A stretch of 64,000 bases of DNA from an uncultured Prevotellaceae bacterium. Lineage in GTDB: Bacteria > Bacteroidota > Bacteroidia > Bacteroidales > Bacteroidaceae. A program made the translations under genes and the position numbers. Of the stretch, positions 45,301 to 51,895 are shown in pieces (positions within the stretch are counted from its first letter, which is position 1; every line of letters starts with the position of its first letter). Where the stretch lies: positions 207,651 to 271,650 of the forward strand of contig ONLL01000004.1 of the NCBI GenBank assembly GCA_900318685.1. Direction: 5' to 3'. The notes below the pieces were generated by a model that was not told where the DNA came from, made no database searches, and saw nothing but the letters and a program-made list of their open reading frames with translations.

Positions 45301-48300
45301 AAGCCGCAGGGCAGCACCGACTGGACTCAGCTGCACGAATACGTCACCGACTCCACGGCCGTCACCCCGAACAACGAACTGCTGCCCAAGACTGGCTCAG
45401 CGGTCAGCTACACGAAGTCCATGGCCTCGTTCGCCGACGGCAACTACCTGTTCCGCTGCGTATCGGCAAGCACCTATGGTAACGAAGAGGTCTACCGTTA
45501 TAGCGACGAGATTGCCTTCGTGAAGGACATGCAGCGCCCCACCCCGCTCGGACTGCCTGAGCCCGCCGACGGCATCCTGCAGGCAGGCGATGAGATCAGC
45601 GTCACCTTCAACGAACCCATCGTCAAGGGCGAGTTCACCAAGGAACGCAACTTCAGCGTGACGGGTGTGCTCAACGGCGCTGAGGTGGCGCACGAGACGG
45701 CGCTCTCCATGCAGAACACGGAGACGACGGCTGCCACCGAAGCCAGCATCACCCTGGCAGGCAAGGACTTCTCGGCCGACATGTGGGTGAACATCCAGGG
45801 GCCAGGAACCATCCTCAGCCACGGAGCAGGCACCTCGAAAATGACGGTAGGCACTGATGTCAGCGGCAAGCTGACGGTCAGTATCGGCAACAACACCTAT
45901 ACCTCGACGAAAGTTATGCCGAAAAACAAGTGGGCATTCCTTACCCTCTCCTACAAGAACACAGAGGAGGGTGGCGAGCTGAATGCCACCGCTGCCTCTG
46001 GCAGTGAGACCACTTCACTCTTCAGCGGTCTGCCCGTCGTGAAGTACGAGGGCAACGGGCCGCTCGCCGTGGGCCGCAACCTGAGCGGTGCCATCCATGA
46101 GCTGCTGCTTTGGGACGAGGCTCACGACATGAGCACGGCCCTGATGAACCGTTCAAGGACAAAGAACCCGTCGACACGCCACCTCATCGGCTACTGGAAG
46201 ATGGACGAGGGCGAGGGCACCACTATCCGTGACTACGCTCGCAACCGCCACATGACCATGCCAGCCGAGACGTGGTATCTGAACAATGAGAACATGGCCG
46301 TCAGCCTGGATGGCAGCCACTACATGGTCATCAACACATCGCAGCTGCAAACCTTCGAGGGTGACGACTACGCGCTGGAATTCTGGATGAGAGGCGAAAA
46401 GCAGAATGCTGAGGCTCAGCTCGCCCAGGTAGGCGAGATAGCCCTATGGATAAACGCTCAGGGTGTGCTCCAGCTGACAGGCAAGGGAGCCTACCTGCCC
46501 GCTGATCAGTCATCCACCCTGGCCACCAGCAGCGGCGACATCCTCGACAATGCTTGGCACCACATTGCCCTGAATATCCTCCGTCAGGGAGCTGCTGCCG
46601 TCTTTGTAGACGGTAAGCGAGTGCTTACGACGAATGCGGCCAATGTGGGAAGCATTGCCTCTGATAAGCTGCTCGTAGGCGTCAAGCGCACCACCTTCTC
46701 AGCAGAGACAGGCACCTACGACTACGACCGTGTATTTAAGGGCGAGGTGGACGAGGTCCGCATTTGGGGGGCATCGATGAGTGCCGACCTGCTCAGCAAA
46801 CAGCGCCGCATGCGCCTCACGGGAAGCGAGGACGGCCTCGTGGCCTACTACCCCTTTGAAATCAAGACCCTTGACAAAAACAACCAAGTACACACCATAG
46901 GCCATCCCGACGACCTCACGGGCAGCGGTCTCCAAGCACAACTCTCAACGCTCAACACTCAACTCTCAACGCTCAGCTACACAGACGAGGCTCCCGCCCT
47001 CCGCACGAAGCCCACCGAGACGAACGTCAGTTTCTCGTATGTCGCCTCCGACACGAAGGTGGTCATCACGATCGATGAGGAGCCTGCGGTCATCGAAGGT
47101 TGCACGCTCAACTTCAGCGTACACGCCGTACGCGACGAGAATGGCAACTACTCCGAGCCTGCCGTCTGGAGCGCCTTCATCAACTGCAACACGCTTCTCT
47201 GGAAGGACGACGCGCTGGCCGCAGATTTGCAGGCAGGCACCGCAGCCACAGTCACCACTAGCGTGGTGAACAAGGGCGGCACGATGCAGATGTGGACGCT
47301 GAGCGGCATGCCGGCATGGATGCAGGCCAGCACCGAGAGCGGCACCACCAATCCGCTGGCCGAGACGAAGGTAACCTTCACCGTTACTGAGTCGACGCCC
47401 GTCGGCAAGTATGAGGAGACAATCTACCTGACCAGCACCGATGGCATCGACGTGCCGCTGACCATCTCTGTTACCGTACGCGGTGAGGAACCCAAATGGG
47501 CAGTAAATGCAAGCGACTTCGAAAGCTCGATGAATCTGATTGGTACATTGGATATTCTCGGCATCCCGAGTGAGGACAGCGACGACATCGTGGCTGCATT
47601 CGTAGACGGCGAGTGTCGCGGCATAGCACACCCGAAGTATGATGCCGACTACGACTCTCACATCGTAATCATGACCATCTACGGTAATGACGATGAAAGC
47701 AGTAAAGAAGTGACCTTCAAGGCCTACGATGCCTCGACGGGTGAGACCTACGCCATAGTGGAAACCGCACAGGATATCAGTTACATACCACATAGTCTGG
47801 CTGGTGCCTTTGAGAATCCGATACTACTATCGGCTATCGACATGCAGGAACAGATGCTGAAGCTGGGCAAGGGTTGGTCGTGGATTTCGCTCTACGTGGA
47901 ACCCGATGACATGTCGGTACCTATCATCTTCGGACCAGTGAAGGACGTGGTCGGCATGGTGAAGAGTCAGAGAAACTTCATGGCTTACTCAGACAACGCA
48001 TGGACAGGAAGAAACTTCTCGCTGAACAACCAGTCGATGTATCAGGTGAAGATGAGCGAATCGCGGACCATCAATCTTACAGGTAAGAAGGTCAACCCGC
48101 AGGAGAAGCCCATCACACTGGCTGCAGGATGGAACTGGGTGGCCTATAATGGCTCGCAGACAATGAGCATCACCGACGCTCTTGCCGACATGGAACCACA
48201 GAATGGCGACTACGTGAAAAGCCAAAACAGCTTTGCCACGTATAATAACGGCAAATGGAAGGGTCTGCTCGAAGCGCTTGTCCCCGGTCAAGGTTACATG

Positions 48301-48852
48301 ATACAGAGTGCCACCAACCGTACCTTCCACTATCCGAAGTCCACGGCAACAGCCAACGCCAGAATGGCAAAGGCCTATGAGGAGCAACCCACGTTCTTCA
48401 CCCCCGTCGACTATAGCAACTATGCCGACAACATGACAGTCATCGCACGTGTGCAGCTTTACGGCTTGCCTACGGCTGGCATGGAAGTGGGTGTCTTTGC
48501 CGGCGACGAATGTCGTGCGGCTGGCATAAGCGACGATGAAGGAATGGTATTCCTGACCATACCTGGCGATGCTGCGACAGAGCTGACCTTCCGCATTGCC
48601 GATGGCAGCAGCTACATTGACTGCGATGAAACGCTCAACTATAGCAGCAATGCCATCATTGGCACCATCGACGAGCCTTTCATCCTCAACGCCATTGTGA
48701 CAGGCATCAGCAACTTGAACACGAACACGGCTGGCAGTGAGATATACGACCTCCAGGGCCGCCGAGTCTACCGTCAGGCTGAGGGTGTGCAGCGCTCAAC
48801 GCTGAAGAAGGGCGTCTACATCGAAAACGGACAGAAGCGAGTAAAGAAATAA
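39304..48852 (+). CDS. Giant LamG/Fn3 surface protein B with T9SS-like C-terminal domain
   Basis: 3182 aa, signal peptide MERRLLKSKHWWRVLLLLLA to about SPTWAG. The first ~330 residues differ wholly from protein A (no DLN repeats; start GERFDAGGTWIQHQPTVNEP). From ~340 on it is colinear with A: Fn3 domains (~340-640), LamG 1 (~662-860), regulatory-like repeats (~905-1030), conserved core including GAQGDVFVGTSTNLIFGKAR, GGQTCCPYEGKT and GGTADYTLRLSNAS, LamG 2 and 3 (~2155, ~2356), GWSW/GWNW modules and a C-terminal YDLQGRRVYRQAEGVQRSTL end nearly identical to A. An in-frame 13-residue micro-insertion (QLSTLNTQLSTLS) lies at 46939-46977. Probably secreted and surface-attached; ligand unknown. 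Confidence 0.85.
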   Translation: MERRLLKSKHWWRVLLLLLACLLGGSSPTWAGERFDAGGTWIQHQPTVNEPWIVLRVMFYDPNGHDGFFMHTQTEPGHDGPAVYIDDEYVCSPDWQLAWPGSGSGSSDKVEKQRGVEEWWYNEKDNATKSYTKTNTTTGQKYLVKFWNPAKSNEGQYTCYMHVYLKKWHVGETHKVKIKGTWRINDTKTDLEEVTLTTNKFATPYTGSPSAVMGDYGHMLVSGTLNSSHGPTTVGTTNDATWGSLQPVAPEALNTDRLQYGKGTQNFSNLSLAFSRTDFFDSQSKPVEYVIVEPISNPNLPQEDQFDVLIHQWFNVKVPGFVKANNLNYTTDLWNKAITLTWTVDESGNGSKNGTWSIYRGTTLVSSGLDCETTSYTDSNVPAYDTQYTYKVVFVPSQSPSGTVRSDLTTEKAAKLERPATFFSNLSATKNYDNKIIFSWAHPSIANASGSTPVNLTVERSTDLQNWTTLKTIAIDNSETNSGSYEDTNANGLQSFVTYYYRLRINVMGKTYESGYVTGQLKGMSTVTEFTATRGTYSSMVKLKWLVNQVGTTTTYFTLYRRPLGSADERDWAEIHSTSGTAASYSYDDVTALPGSFNEYKVAVWMMNGSTRMPGSETTADGFSVSTGVISGRITYGTGTAVSNAKVTLKQQTGDSTTVRGMHSVKLSGTGQGFKYDCDTTTLQRLFGSDFSIQMYINPDNTIMNGNKRYQLLDVYTSFTLFLRYDATNVVYHPGIYLQGKDYVTSLNVHPNEWVNIACVHKQGTGTTFYLMKGDSVQSEVITNNGTAVTVDPVIAKSANCISFANNASYNGTEFYNGYLDEFRFFTRALSEQDILRNYNHPLAGNESGLAIYYPFDEGIPSQTMAYDFSKTNGVANGRHATAKVAAASTDYLPSEDQLSLMTYTDTDGNYTVRGVPFSGEGTSYSIIPQLGIHEFSPSAQSRFVSSSSLNHSGVDFEDVSSFPVSGKIFYANTNHPVEGVTFYVDGTICSKDGEVIQTASDGSYTISVPIGEHFIRIEKNGHVFPDGGRYPADPNNTGERIPFDNEIKNLDFQDETLVNFTGRIVGGSIQGDKPVGFGLSTNNIGVAELILVPTSDQYIMNLKKPSGESSYDFKPSNDSLPVISATDRINSKAWRGTGDADCNKFFILTDPATGEFSAMLPPLEYSIKSMQVKASTLSVGQTPITIDMSNPLIELSDTLHGTDGDQLYSYNTILRQTYHADATFTVSQKGREDGSFGISSYDYSDELGKLTVSDIYSIGADGKPVYKYGGPLFVKEDDYTFLIEGYEDYTNADNGEHDHVPLDGNIVTINNELSADRGVYVEGGSVDGQTVEAGQVADLKENQLRLDSLGQATYTWKAGLPNIAGDFTRTISITYDIEGRPTQWSGSGMAGIILGDLPTGNNFVTAGPDKLLMILRDPPGTNSFAEWTSGSSTTTSTVRGNTFTENFGVKFQHRFGLTTNAIVGTPGVGTVNVVEAKDDLTLGTKMESSGENSVTKTTTTTVTRTIGTSAAPEYVGAQGDVFVGTSTNLIFGKARNVGFQRISSTSEVKLGLEDIVSTGVDFNTMFSYTQNYIENVLMPNFELIRKGLLTTVQSQAEIDSYVNNSKNTVYLTLLSADDADYGANGTYTVFPPKLNKPASTYADPLKAWEFLLENGALVADSVKWVNSQIENWTKYLSQNEEAKVKAFKDRKKYLVGDNISFDSGTTISSSTETESSTTNTWDWNVSAGLVVENSFGFEINKFGLDCTIEDETTGGRHETDEDSESTVTSFSYTLAEDGDDDALSVDVLQYDAYGPIFHTRGGQTCCPYEGKTVTKYFQPGTTIMEATMQIEVPQITVDVPILTDVPTGGTADYTLRLSNASEIDEDVYYRLLVDDESNPNGANIMIDGKPVTDSRVIKIPAGQTVTKAMQLKQTNTSILDYEDIAVVLASQCQYDPTSTWDVITDTVRISAHFVPSSSAVDLALSNTQMNTQTGTNLVLTFSGFDRNYRGLKAFRLQYKPQGSTDWTQLHEYVTDSTAVTPNNELLPKTGSAVSYTKSMASFADGNYLFRCVSASTYGNEEVYRYSDEIAFVKDMQRPTPLGLPEPADGILQAGDEISVTFNEPIVKGEFTKERNFSVTGVLNGAEVAHETALSMQNTETTAATEASITLAGKDFSADMWVNIQGPGTILSHGAGTSKMTVGTDVSGKLTVSIGNNTYTSTKVMPKNKWAFLTLSYKNTEEGGELNATAASGSETTSLFSGLPVVKYEGNGPLAVGRNLSGAIHELLLWDEAHDMSTALMNRSRTKNPSTRHLIGYWKMDEGEGTTIRDYARNRHMTMPAETWYLNNENMAVSLDGSHYMVINTSQLQTFEGDDYALEFWMRGEKQNAEAQLAQVGEIALWINAQGVLQLTGKGAYLPADQSSTLATSSGDILDNAWHHIALNILRQGAAAVFVDGKRVLTTNAANVGSIASDKLLVGVKRTTFSAETGTYDYDRVFKGEVDEVRIWGASMSADLLSKQRRMRLTGSEDGLVAYYPFEIKTLDKNNQVHTIGHPDDLTGSGLQAQLSTLNTQLSTLSYTDEAPALRTKPTETNVSFSYVASDTKVVITIDEEPAVIEGCTLNFSVHAVRDENGNYSEPAVWSAFINCNTLLWKDDALAADLQAGTAATVTTSVVNKGGTMQMWTLSGMPAWMQASTESGTTNPLAETKVTFTVTESTPVGKYEETIYLTSTDGIDVPLTISVTVRGEEPKWAVNASDFESSMNLIGTLDILGIPSEDSDDIVAAFVDGECRGIAHPKYDADYDSHIVIMTIYGNDDESSKEVTFKAYDASTGETYAIVETAQDISYIPHSLAGAFENPILLSAIDMQEQMLKLGKGWSWISLYVEPDDMSVPIIFGPVKDVVGMVKSQRNFMAYSDNAWTGRNFSLNNQSMYQVKMSESRTINLTGKKVNPQEKPITLAAGWNWVAYNGSQTMSITDALADMEPQNGDYVKSQNSFATYNNGKWKGLLEALVPGQGYMIQSATNRTFHYPKSTATANARMAKAYEEQPTFFTPVDYSNYADNMTVIARVQLYGLPTAGMEVGVFAGDECRAAGISDDEGMVFLTIPGDAATELTFRIADGSSYIDCDETLNYSSNAIIGTIDEPFILNAIVTGISNLNTNTAGSEIYDLQGRRVYRQAEGVQRSTLKKGVYIENGQKRVKK

Positions 48853-48867
48853 CCAAAACCAATCAAT

Positions 48868-49494
48868 ATGAAGAAAATAGCATTATTTAGCATGACGCTG
48901 CTGGCAGGCCTGCTCCTTTGGCCTGCCGCAGCCAGTGCCCAGGATTACCACCCGGATGACGTGGCGCATGAACAGGCGGTGGATCCCAACCACATCTTTG
49001 ACTTTGTTGACGCAGGGATCTACAGCAACAACATGAGCATCACGGCCGTGGTGGAAAAGGACGGCGCAAGAGTGAGCAATGCCATAGTGGCAGCATATGC
49101 CGCAGACGGTATCAGGGGAAAGGACATCCCCGACCCTACTGCCGACAACTTGGTGTATCTTATGGTCTATGGTGAAAGCACCGTACCACTCGTCTTTCAG
49201 GTCTATTTCAATGGGAAAATCTACGTGGCAGACACAGACGAGGAGCTCAACTATGTATCAAACGGAATCGTTGGAACAAAAAATGCTCCCTTTGTCCTCA
49301 CCCTGAAGAACCCAGTATCACCTGGTGATGTTAATGCTGACGGAACAGTAGACATAGCCGATGCTGTCGCTGTCGCAGACTATATCATCGGCCAGCAACC
49401 CGCAAGTTTCGTCAAGCCTGCAGCCGACGTCAACAAAGATGGAAACATCACCATCTCAGACGCTACGAGAATTGTTGATATGGTTCTACCCTGA
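48868..49494 (+). CDS. Secreted dockerin-type protein, partner of surface protein B
   Basis: 208 aa with signal peptide MKKIALFSMTLLAGLLLWPA to about ASAQ. Residues ~48-140 are the same beta domain as in the 317-aa protein of operon 1 (NNMSITAVVEKDGARVSNAI, AAYAADGIRGKDI). The C-terminus (~150-208) is a two-repeat type I dockerin (GDVNADGTVDIADAVAVADY, DVNKDGNITISDATRIVD) instead of the T9SS-like end. It begins 15 bp after the giant gene B and is the last gene of operon 2. Calcium binding by the dockerin loops is expected from the Asp/Asn pattern. Function unknown. Confidence 0.82.
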   Translation: MKKIALFSMTLLAGLLLWPAAASAQDYHPDDVAHEQAVDPNHIFDFVDAGIYSNNMSITAVVEKDGARVSNAIVAAYAADGIRGKDIPDPTADNLVYLMVYGESTVPLVFQVYFNGKIYVADTDEELNYVSNGIVGTKNAPFVLTLKNPVSPGDVNADGTVDIADAVAVADYIIGQQPASFVKPAADVNKDGNITISDATRIVDMVLP

Positions 49495-49523
49495 CAGCAT
49501 GCCGCTTTGAGGAAAGCCATGAT

Positions 49524-49562
49524 ATGGGACTTTGCAATAGTCAGCATGGGACTTTGCAATAG
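49524..49562. repeat. Two tandem 22-bp units
   Basis: ATGGGACTTTGCAATAG occurs at 49524 and 49546, with TCAGC between. It lies 30 bp after the end of operon 2. The second copy is followed directly by a long inverted repeat. Confidence 0.7.
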
Positions 49563-49580
49563 AAAGTAGCTGTCCCGCAA

Positions 49581-49669
49581 AAGTAAAACAAGTTGTTTTG
49601 GTCAGCTTAGAGGCCTACTTTGGTTACCAAAAACGGCCTCTTTGACGAGTAAAACAACTTGTTTTACTT
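49581..49669. repeat. Nested inverted repeat, 19-bp perfect outer arms
   Basis: AAGTAAAACAAGTTGTTTT (49581-49599) is exactly complementary to AAAACAACTTGTTTTACTT (49651-49669). Inside it AGAGGCC (49609-49615) pairs with GGCCTCT (49635-49641). Each outer arm is itself partly palindromic (AAAACAAGTTGTTTT). It may end the operon 2 transcript; no U-run follows. Confidence 0.78.
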
Positions 49670-49743
49670 TAACGAGTGACTGACTTTGGTTTCCTCCCGA
49701 TGGCAGGAAGCATTCCCAAGATGAAAGAAAAAGATGATTTTTC

Positions 49744-49774
49744 TTTGCATTTCGCTCGATTTGCACTACCTTTG
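49744..49774 (+). promoter_or_regulatory. Promoter of the epimerase gene
   Basis: TTTG at 49744-49747, 19-bp spacer, TACCTTTG at 49767-49774; ATG 26 bp downstream. Confidence 0.75.
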
Positions 49775-49800
49775 CACCCAGAAAACAAAAACATAGAGCA

Positions 49801-50838
49801 ATGAGCAAGAGGATTCTAGTGACAGGAGCGAGCGGTTTCATCGGCTCGTTCATCGTGGAAGAAGCACTGCGACAGGGCATGGAGACATGGGCAGCAGTAC
49901 GTGGCAGCAGCTCACGCCAATACCTGCAGGACGAGCGTATCCATTTCATCGAGCTGAACCTTTCGAGCCAAGAAGAGCTGGAAATGCAGCTTAAGGGCCA
50001 TCAGTTCGACTATGTGGTGCATGCCGCAGGCGTGACGAAATGCCTGAAGAAAGAGGACTTCCGGCGAGTGAACACTGAAGGCACGAAAAACCTCGTACGT
50101 GCACTGATGGCCTTAGAGATGCCTCTGGAGCGCTTCGTCTACATCAGCTCACTCAGCGTCTTTGGTGCCATTCGTGAGCAACAGCCCTATCAGGATATCC
50201 GTGAAGACGACACACCAAAGCCTAATACTGCCTACGGACGAAGCAAACTCGAGGCAGAACAATGGCTCGATGCCTTGAACAGCAGCGATGAGAGCCGCAA
50301 CTACCGCGAGAAGGTGGGCGAGCTGCCCTATGTGGTGCTGCGCCCAACGGGAGTCTACGGCCCACGCGAACGCGACTATTTCCTCATGGCAAAGAGCATC
50401 AAGCAGCACTCTGACTTTGCCGTTGGCTTCAAGCGTCAGGACATCACGTTCGTCTACGTGCTCGATGTGGTGCAGGCCGTGTTCCTGGCCTGCGAGTGGG
50501 GCCAGACAGGACGCAAGTACTTCCTCAGCGACGGTGAAGTCTATCAGTCAACAACCTTCAGCGATCTCATTCGCGAAGAGCTGGGCCATCCTTGGTGGAT
50601 CCGCATCAAAGCGCCTGTATGGGTGCTGCGTGTGGTCACCTTCTTCGGCGACAAAATAGGTCATCTGACGGGCAAGGTGACAGCCCTTAACAACGACAAG
50701 TACCATATCCTGAAGCAGCGCAACTGGCGCTGCGACATTGAGCCAGCCCGTAAGGAACTGGGCTACGAGCCCCTCTATCCACTGGAGCAGGGCGTACGAA
50801 TGACCATCCGCTGGTATAAGGACAACGGATGGCTGTGA
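49801..50838 (+). CDS. NAD(P)-dependent epimerase/dehydratase (extended SDR)
   Basis: 345 aa. The Rossmann nucleotide site is LVTGASGFIGSFIV near residues 6-19 and the catalytic Tyr-Lys pair is in AYGRSKLEAEQW (~140); VYISSLSVFG and RPTGVYGPRERD complete the extended-SDR pattern. The C-terminal part (YHILKQRNWRCDIEPARKEL) resembles dihydroflavonol reductase/3-beta-HSD-like members, which act on sugar nucleotides, sterols or lipid-linked substrates, so the substrate is open. A PAP2-family membrane gene follows after 22 bp and suggests a lipid or polyprenyl-sugar context. Confidence 0.82.
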   Translation: MSKRILVTGASGFIGSFIVEEALRQGMETWAAVRGSSSRQYLQDERIHFIELNLSSQEELEMQLKGHQFDYVVHAAGVTKCLKKEDFRRVNTEGTKNLVRALMALEMPLERFVYISSLSVFGAIREQQPYQDIREDDTPKPNTAYGRSKLEAEQWLDALNSSDESRNYREKVGELPYVVLRPTGVYGPRERDYFLMAKSIKQHSDFAVGFKRQDITFVYVLDVVQAVFLACEWGQTGRKYFLSDGEVYQSTTFSDLIREELGHPWWIRIKAPVWVLRVVTFFGDKIGHLTGKVTALNNDKYHILKQRNWRCDIEPARKELGYEPLYPLEQGVRMTIRWYKDNGWL

Positions 50839-50862
50839 GAGAGGAGAGGAAAGAGGAAAGAT
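50837..50862. repeat. GAGAGGAAAGAG-type microrepeat between epimerase and PAP2 genes
   Basis: A purine-only run GAGAGAGGAGAGGAAAGAGG and on to the next ATG, overlapping the epimerase stop and carrying the likely ribosome-binding region of the next gene. The same word family is inserted in frame in the glycosyltransferase at 61375-61431. Confidence 0.65.
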
Positions 50863-51805
50863 GAGAAATGAACTAAAAGGCCTTTGCCTATTCGAGTGGG
50901 CGGTACTGGGATATGCGGTACTGACCCTGCTGCTGATGGCAATATGGTGGGGACAGCTGGTGAACCCTGTACCGATGTTGACAGGCAGACTGGCCATCAT
51001 TGTCGGGACATTAGCACTTTGGCAGCTGTACCGCTGGAAGCCCAGCCGCTGGACGATGGTGCTGCGCGTCATGGGACAACTGATGCTGCTGGGATGGTGG
51101 TATCCCGATACCTACGAGTTCAACCGTCTGCTGCCTAACCTCGACCATGCCTTCGCCTCCTGCGAGCAGTGGCTCTTCGGTTATCAGCCGGCACTGCTAT
51201 TCTCTCAGCAGGTGACCTCACCCTGGATAACCGAACCGCTGAGTCTGGGCTATGTCAGCTACTATCCGATGATAGGAGCCGTAGCAGCCTATTATCTGTT
51301 CAGGCACTACGAGCGTTTCACCTATGCCACGTTCGTCATCCTAGCCTCATTCTTTCTGTTTTACATCGTATTCATCTTCCTGCCCGTAGCCGGACCACAG
51401 TTCTACTATGAGGCAGTGGGACTCGACCAAGTGGCAAAGGGAGTGTTTCCCGATATTGGCCATTATTTCATGACTCATCAGGAGTCAATGCCCATACCAG
51501 GAGCCGACGGTGTGTTCCACGACCTGGTGCAGCAGGCCCACAATGCAGGTGAGCGACCCACGGCAGCCTTTCCTTCAAGTCATGTAGGAATCTCGGTGGT
51601 GCTGCTTTGGCTGGCATGGGAAGCACGCTCGCGCTGGCTGTTCCTATGCCTGCTGGTGCTGGCCATCCTGATGTTCTTCGCTACTTTCTACATCCAGGCA
51701 CATTATGCCATCGATGCCATTGCCGGCATCCCAGCTGGCACATTGTTCTACTTCCTCTGCCGATGGGGATATGGCAGGCTGAGCCGTAGTGGCAGACACC
51801 TGTGA
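50861..51805 (+). CDS. PAP2-superfamily membrane protein, Aur1-like
   Basis: 314 aa with about six membrane helices. Two active-site blocks are visible: FPSSHVG (~235) and FYIQAHYAIDAIAGIPAGTL (~275-295). The upstream KxxxxxxRP motif of true lipid phosphatases is not evident. This pattern (PSxH and HYxxD without the first motif) is that of Aur1/inositol-phosphorylceramide-synthase-like enzymes, which transfer a phosphoryl head group between lipids. Bacteroidales make sphingolipids, so a phosphosphingolipid head-group transferase is plausible, but no inositol-phosphate synthase gene is nearby. A phosphatase acting on undecaprenyl pyrophosphate remains possible. It is co-transcribed with the preceding epimerase. 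Confidence 0.78.
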   Translation: MRNELKGLCLFEWAVLGYAVLTLLLMAIWWGQLVNPVPMLTGRLAIIVGTLALWQLYRWKPSRWTMVLRVMGQLMLLGWWYPDTYEFNRLLPNLDHAFASCEQWLFGYQPALLFSQQVTSPWITEPLSLGYVSYYPMIGAVAAYYLFRHYERFTYATFVILASFFLFYIVFIFLPVAGPQFYYEAVGLDQVAKGVFPDIGHYFMTHQESMPIPGADGVFHDLVQQAHNAGERPTAAFPSSHVGISVVLLWLAWEARSRWLFLCLLVLAILMFFATFYIQAHYAIDAIAGIPAGTLFYFLCRWGYGRLSRSGRHL

Positions 51806-51860
51806 GACAATTAATAAACATCATGCAACAAAAGTCCAACAGCGTTTGGGCTTTTTGTCG

Positions 51861-51868
51861 TACCTTTG
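51861..51868 (+). promoter_or_regulatory. -7 element of the GH98 gene promoter (TACCTTTG)
   Basis: TACCTTTG followed by CACCC, 27 bp before the ATG. No TTTG lies at the 20-bp position. Confidence 0.6.
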
Positions 51869-51895
51869 CACCCGAAAATCATAATTCTACTCAAA

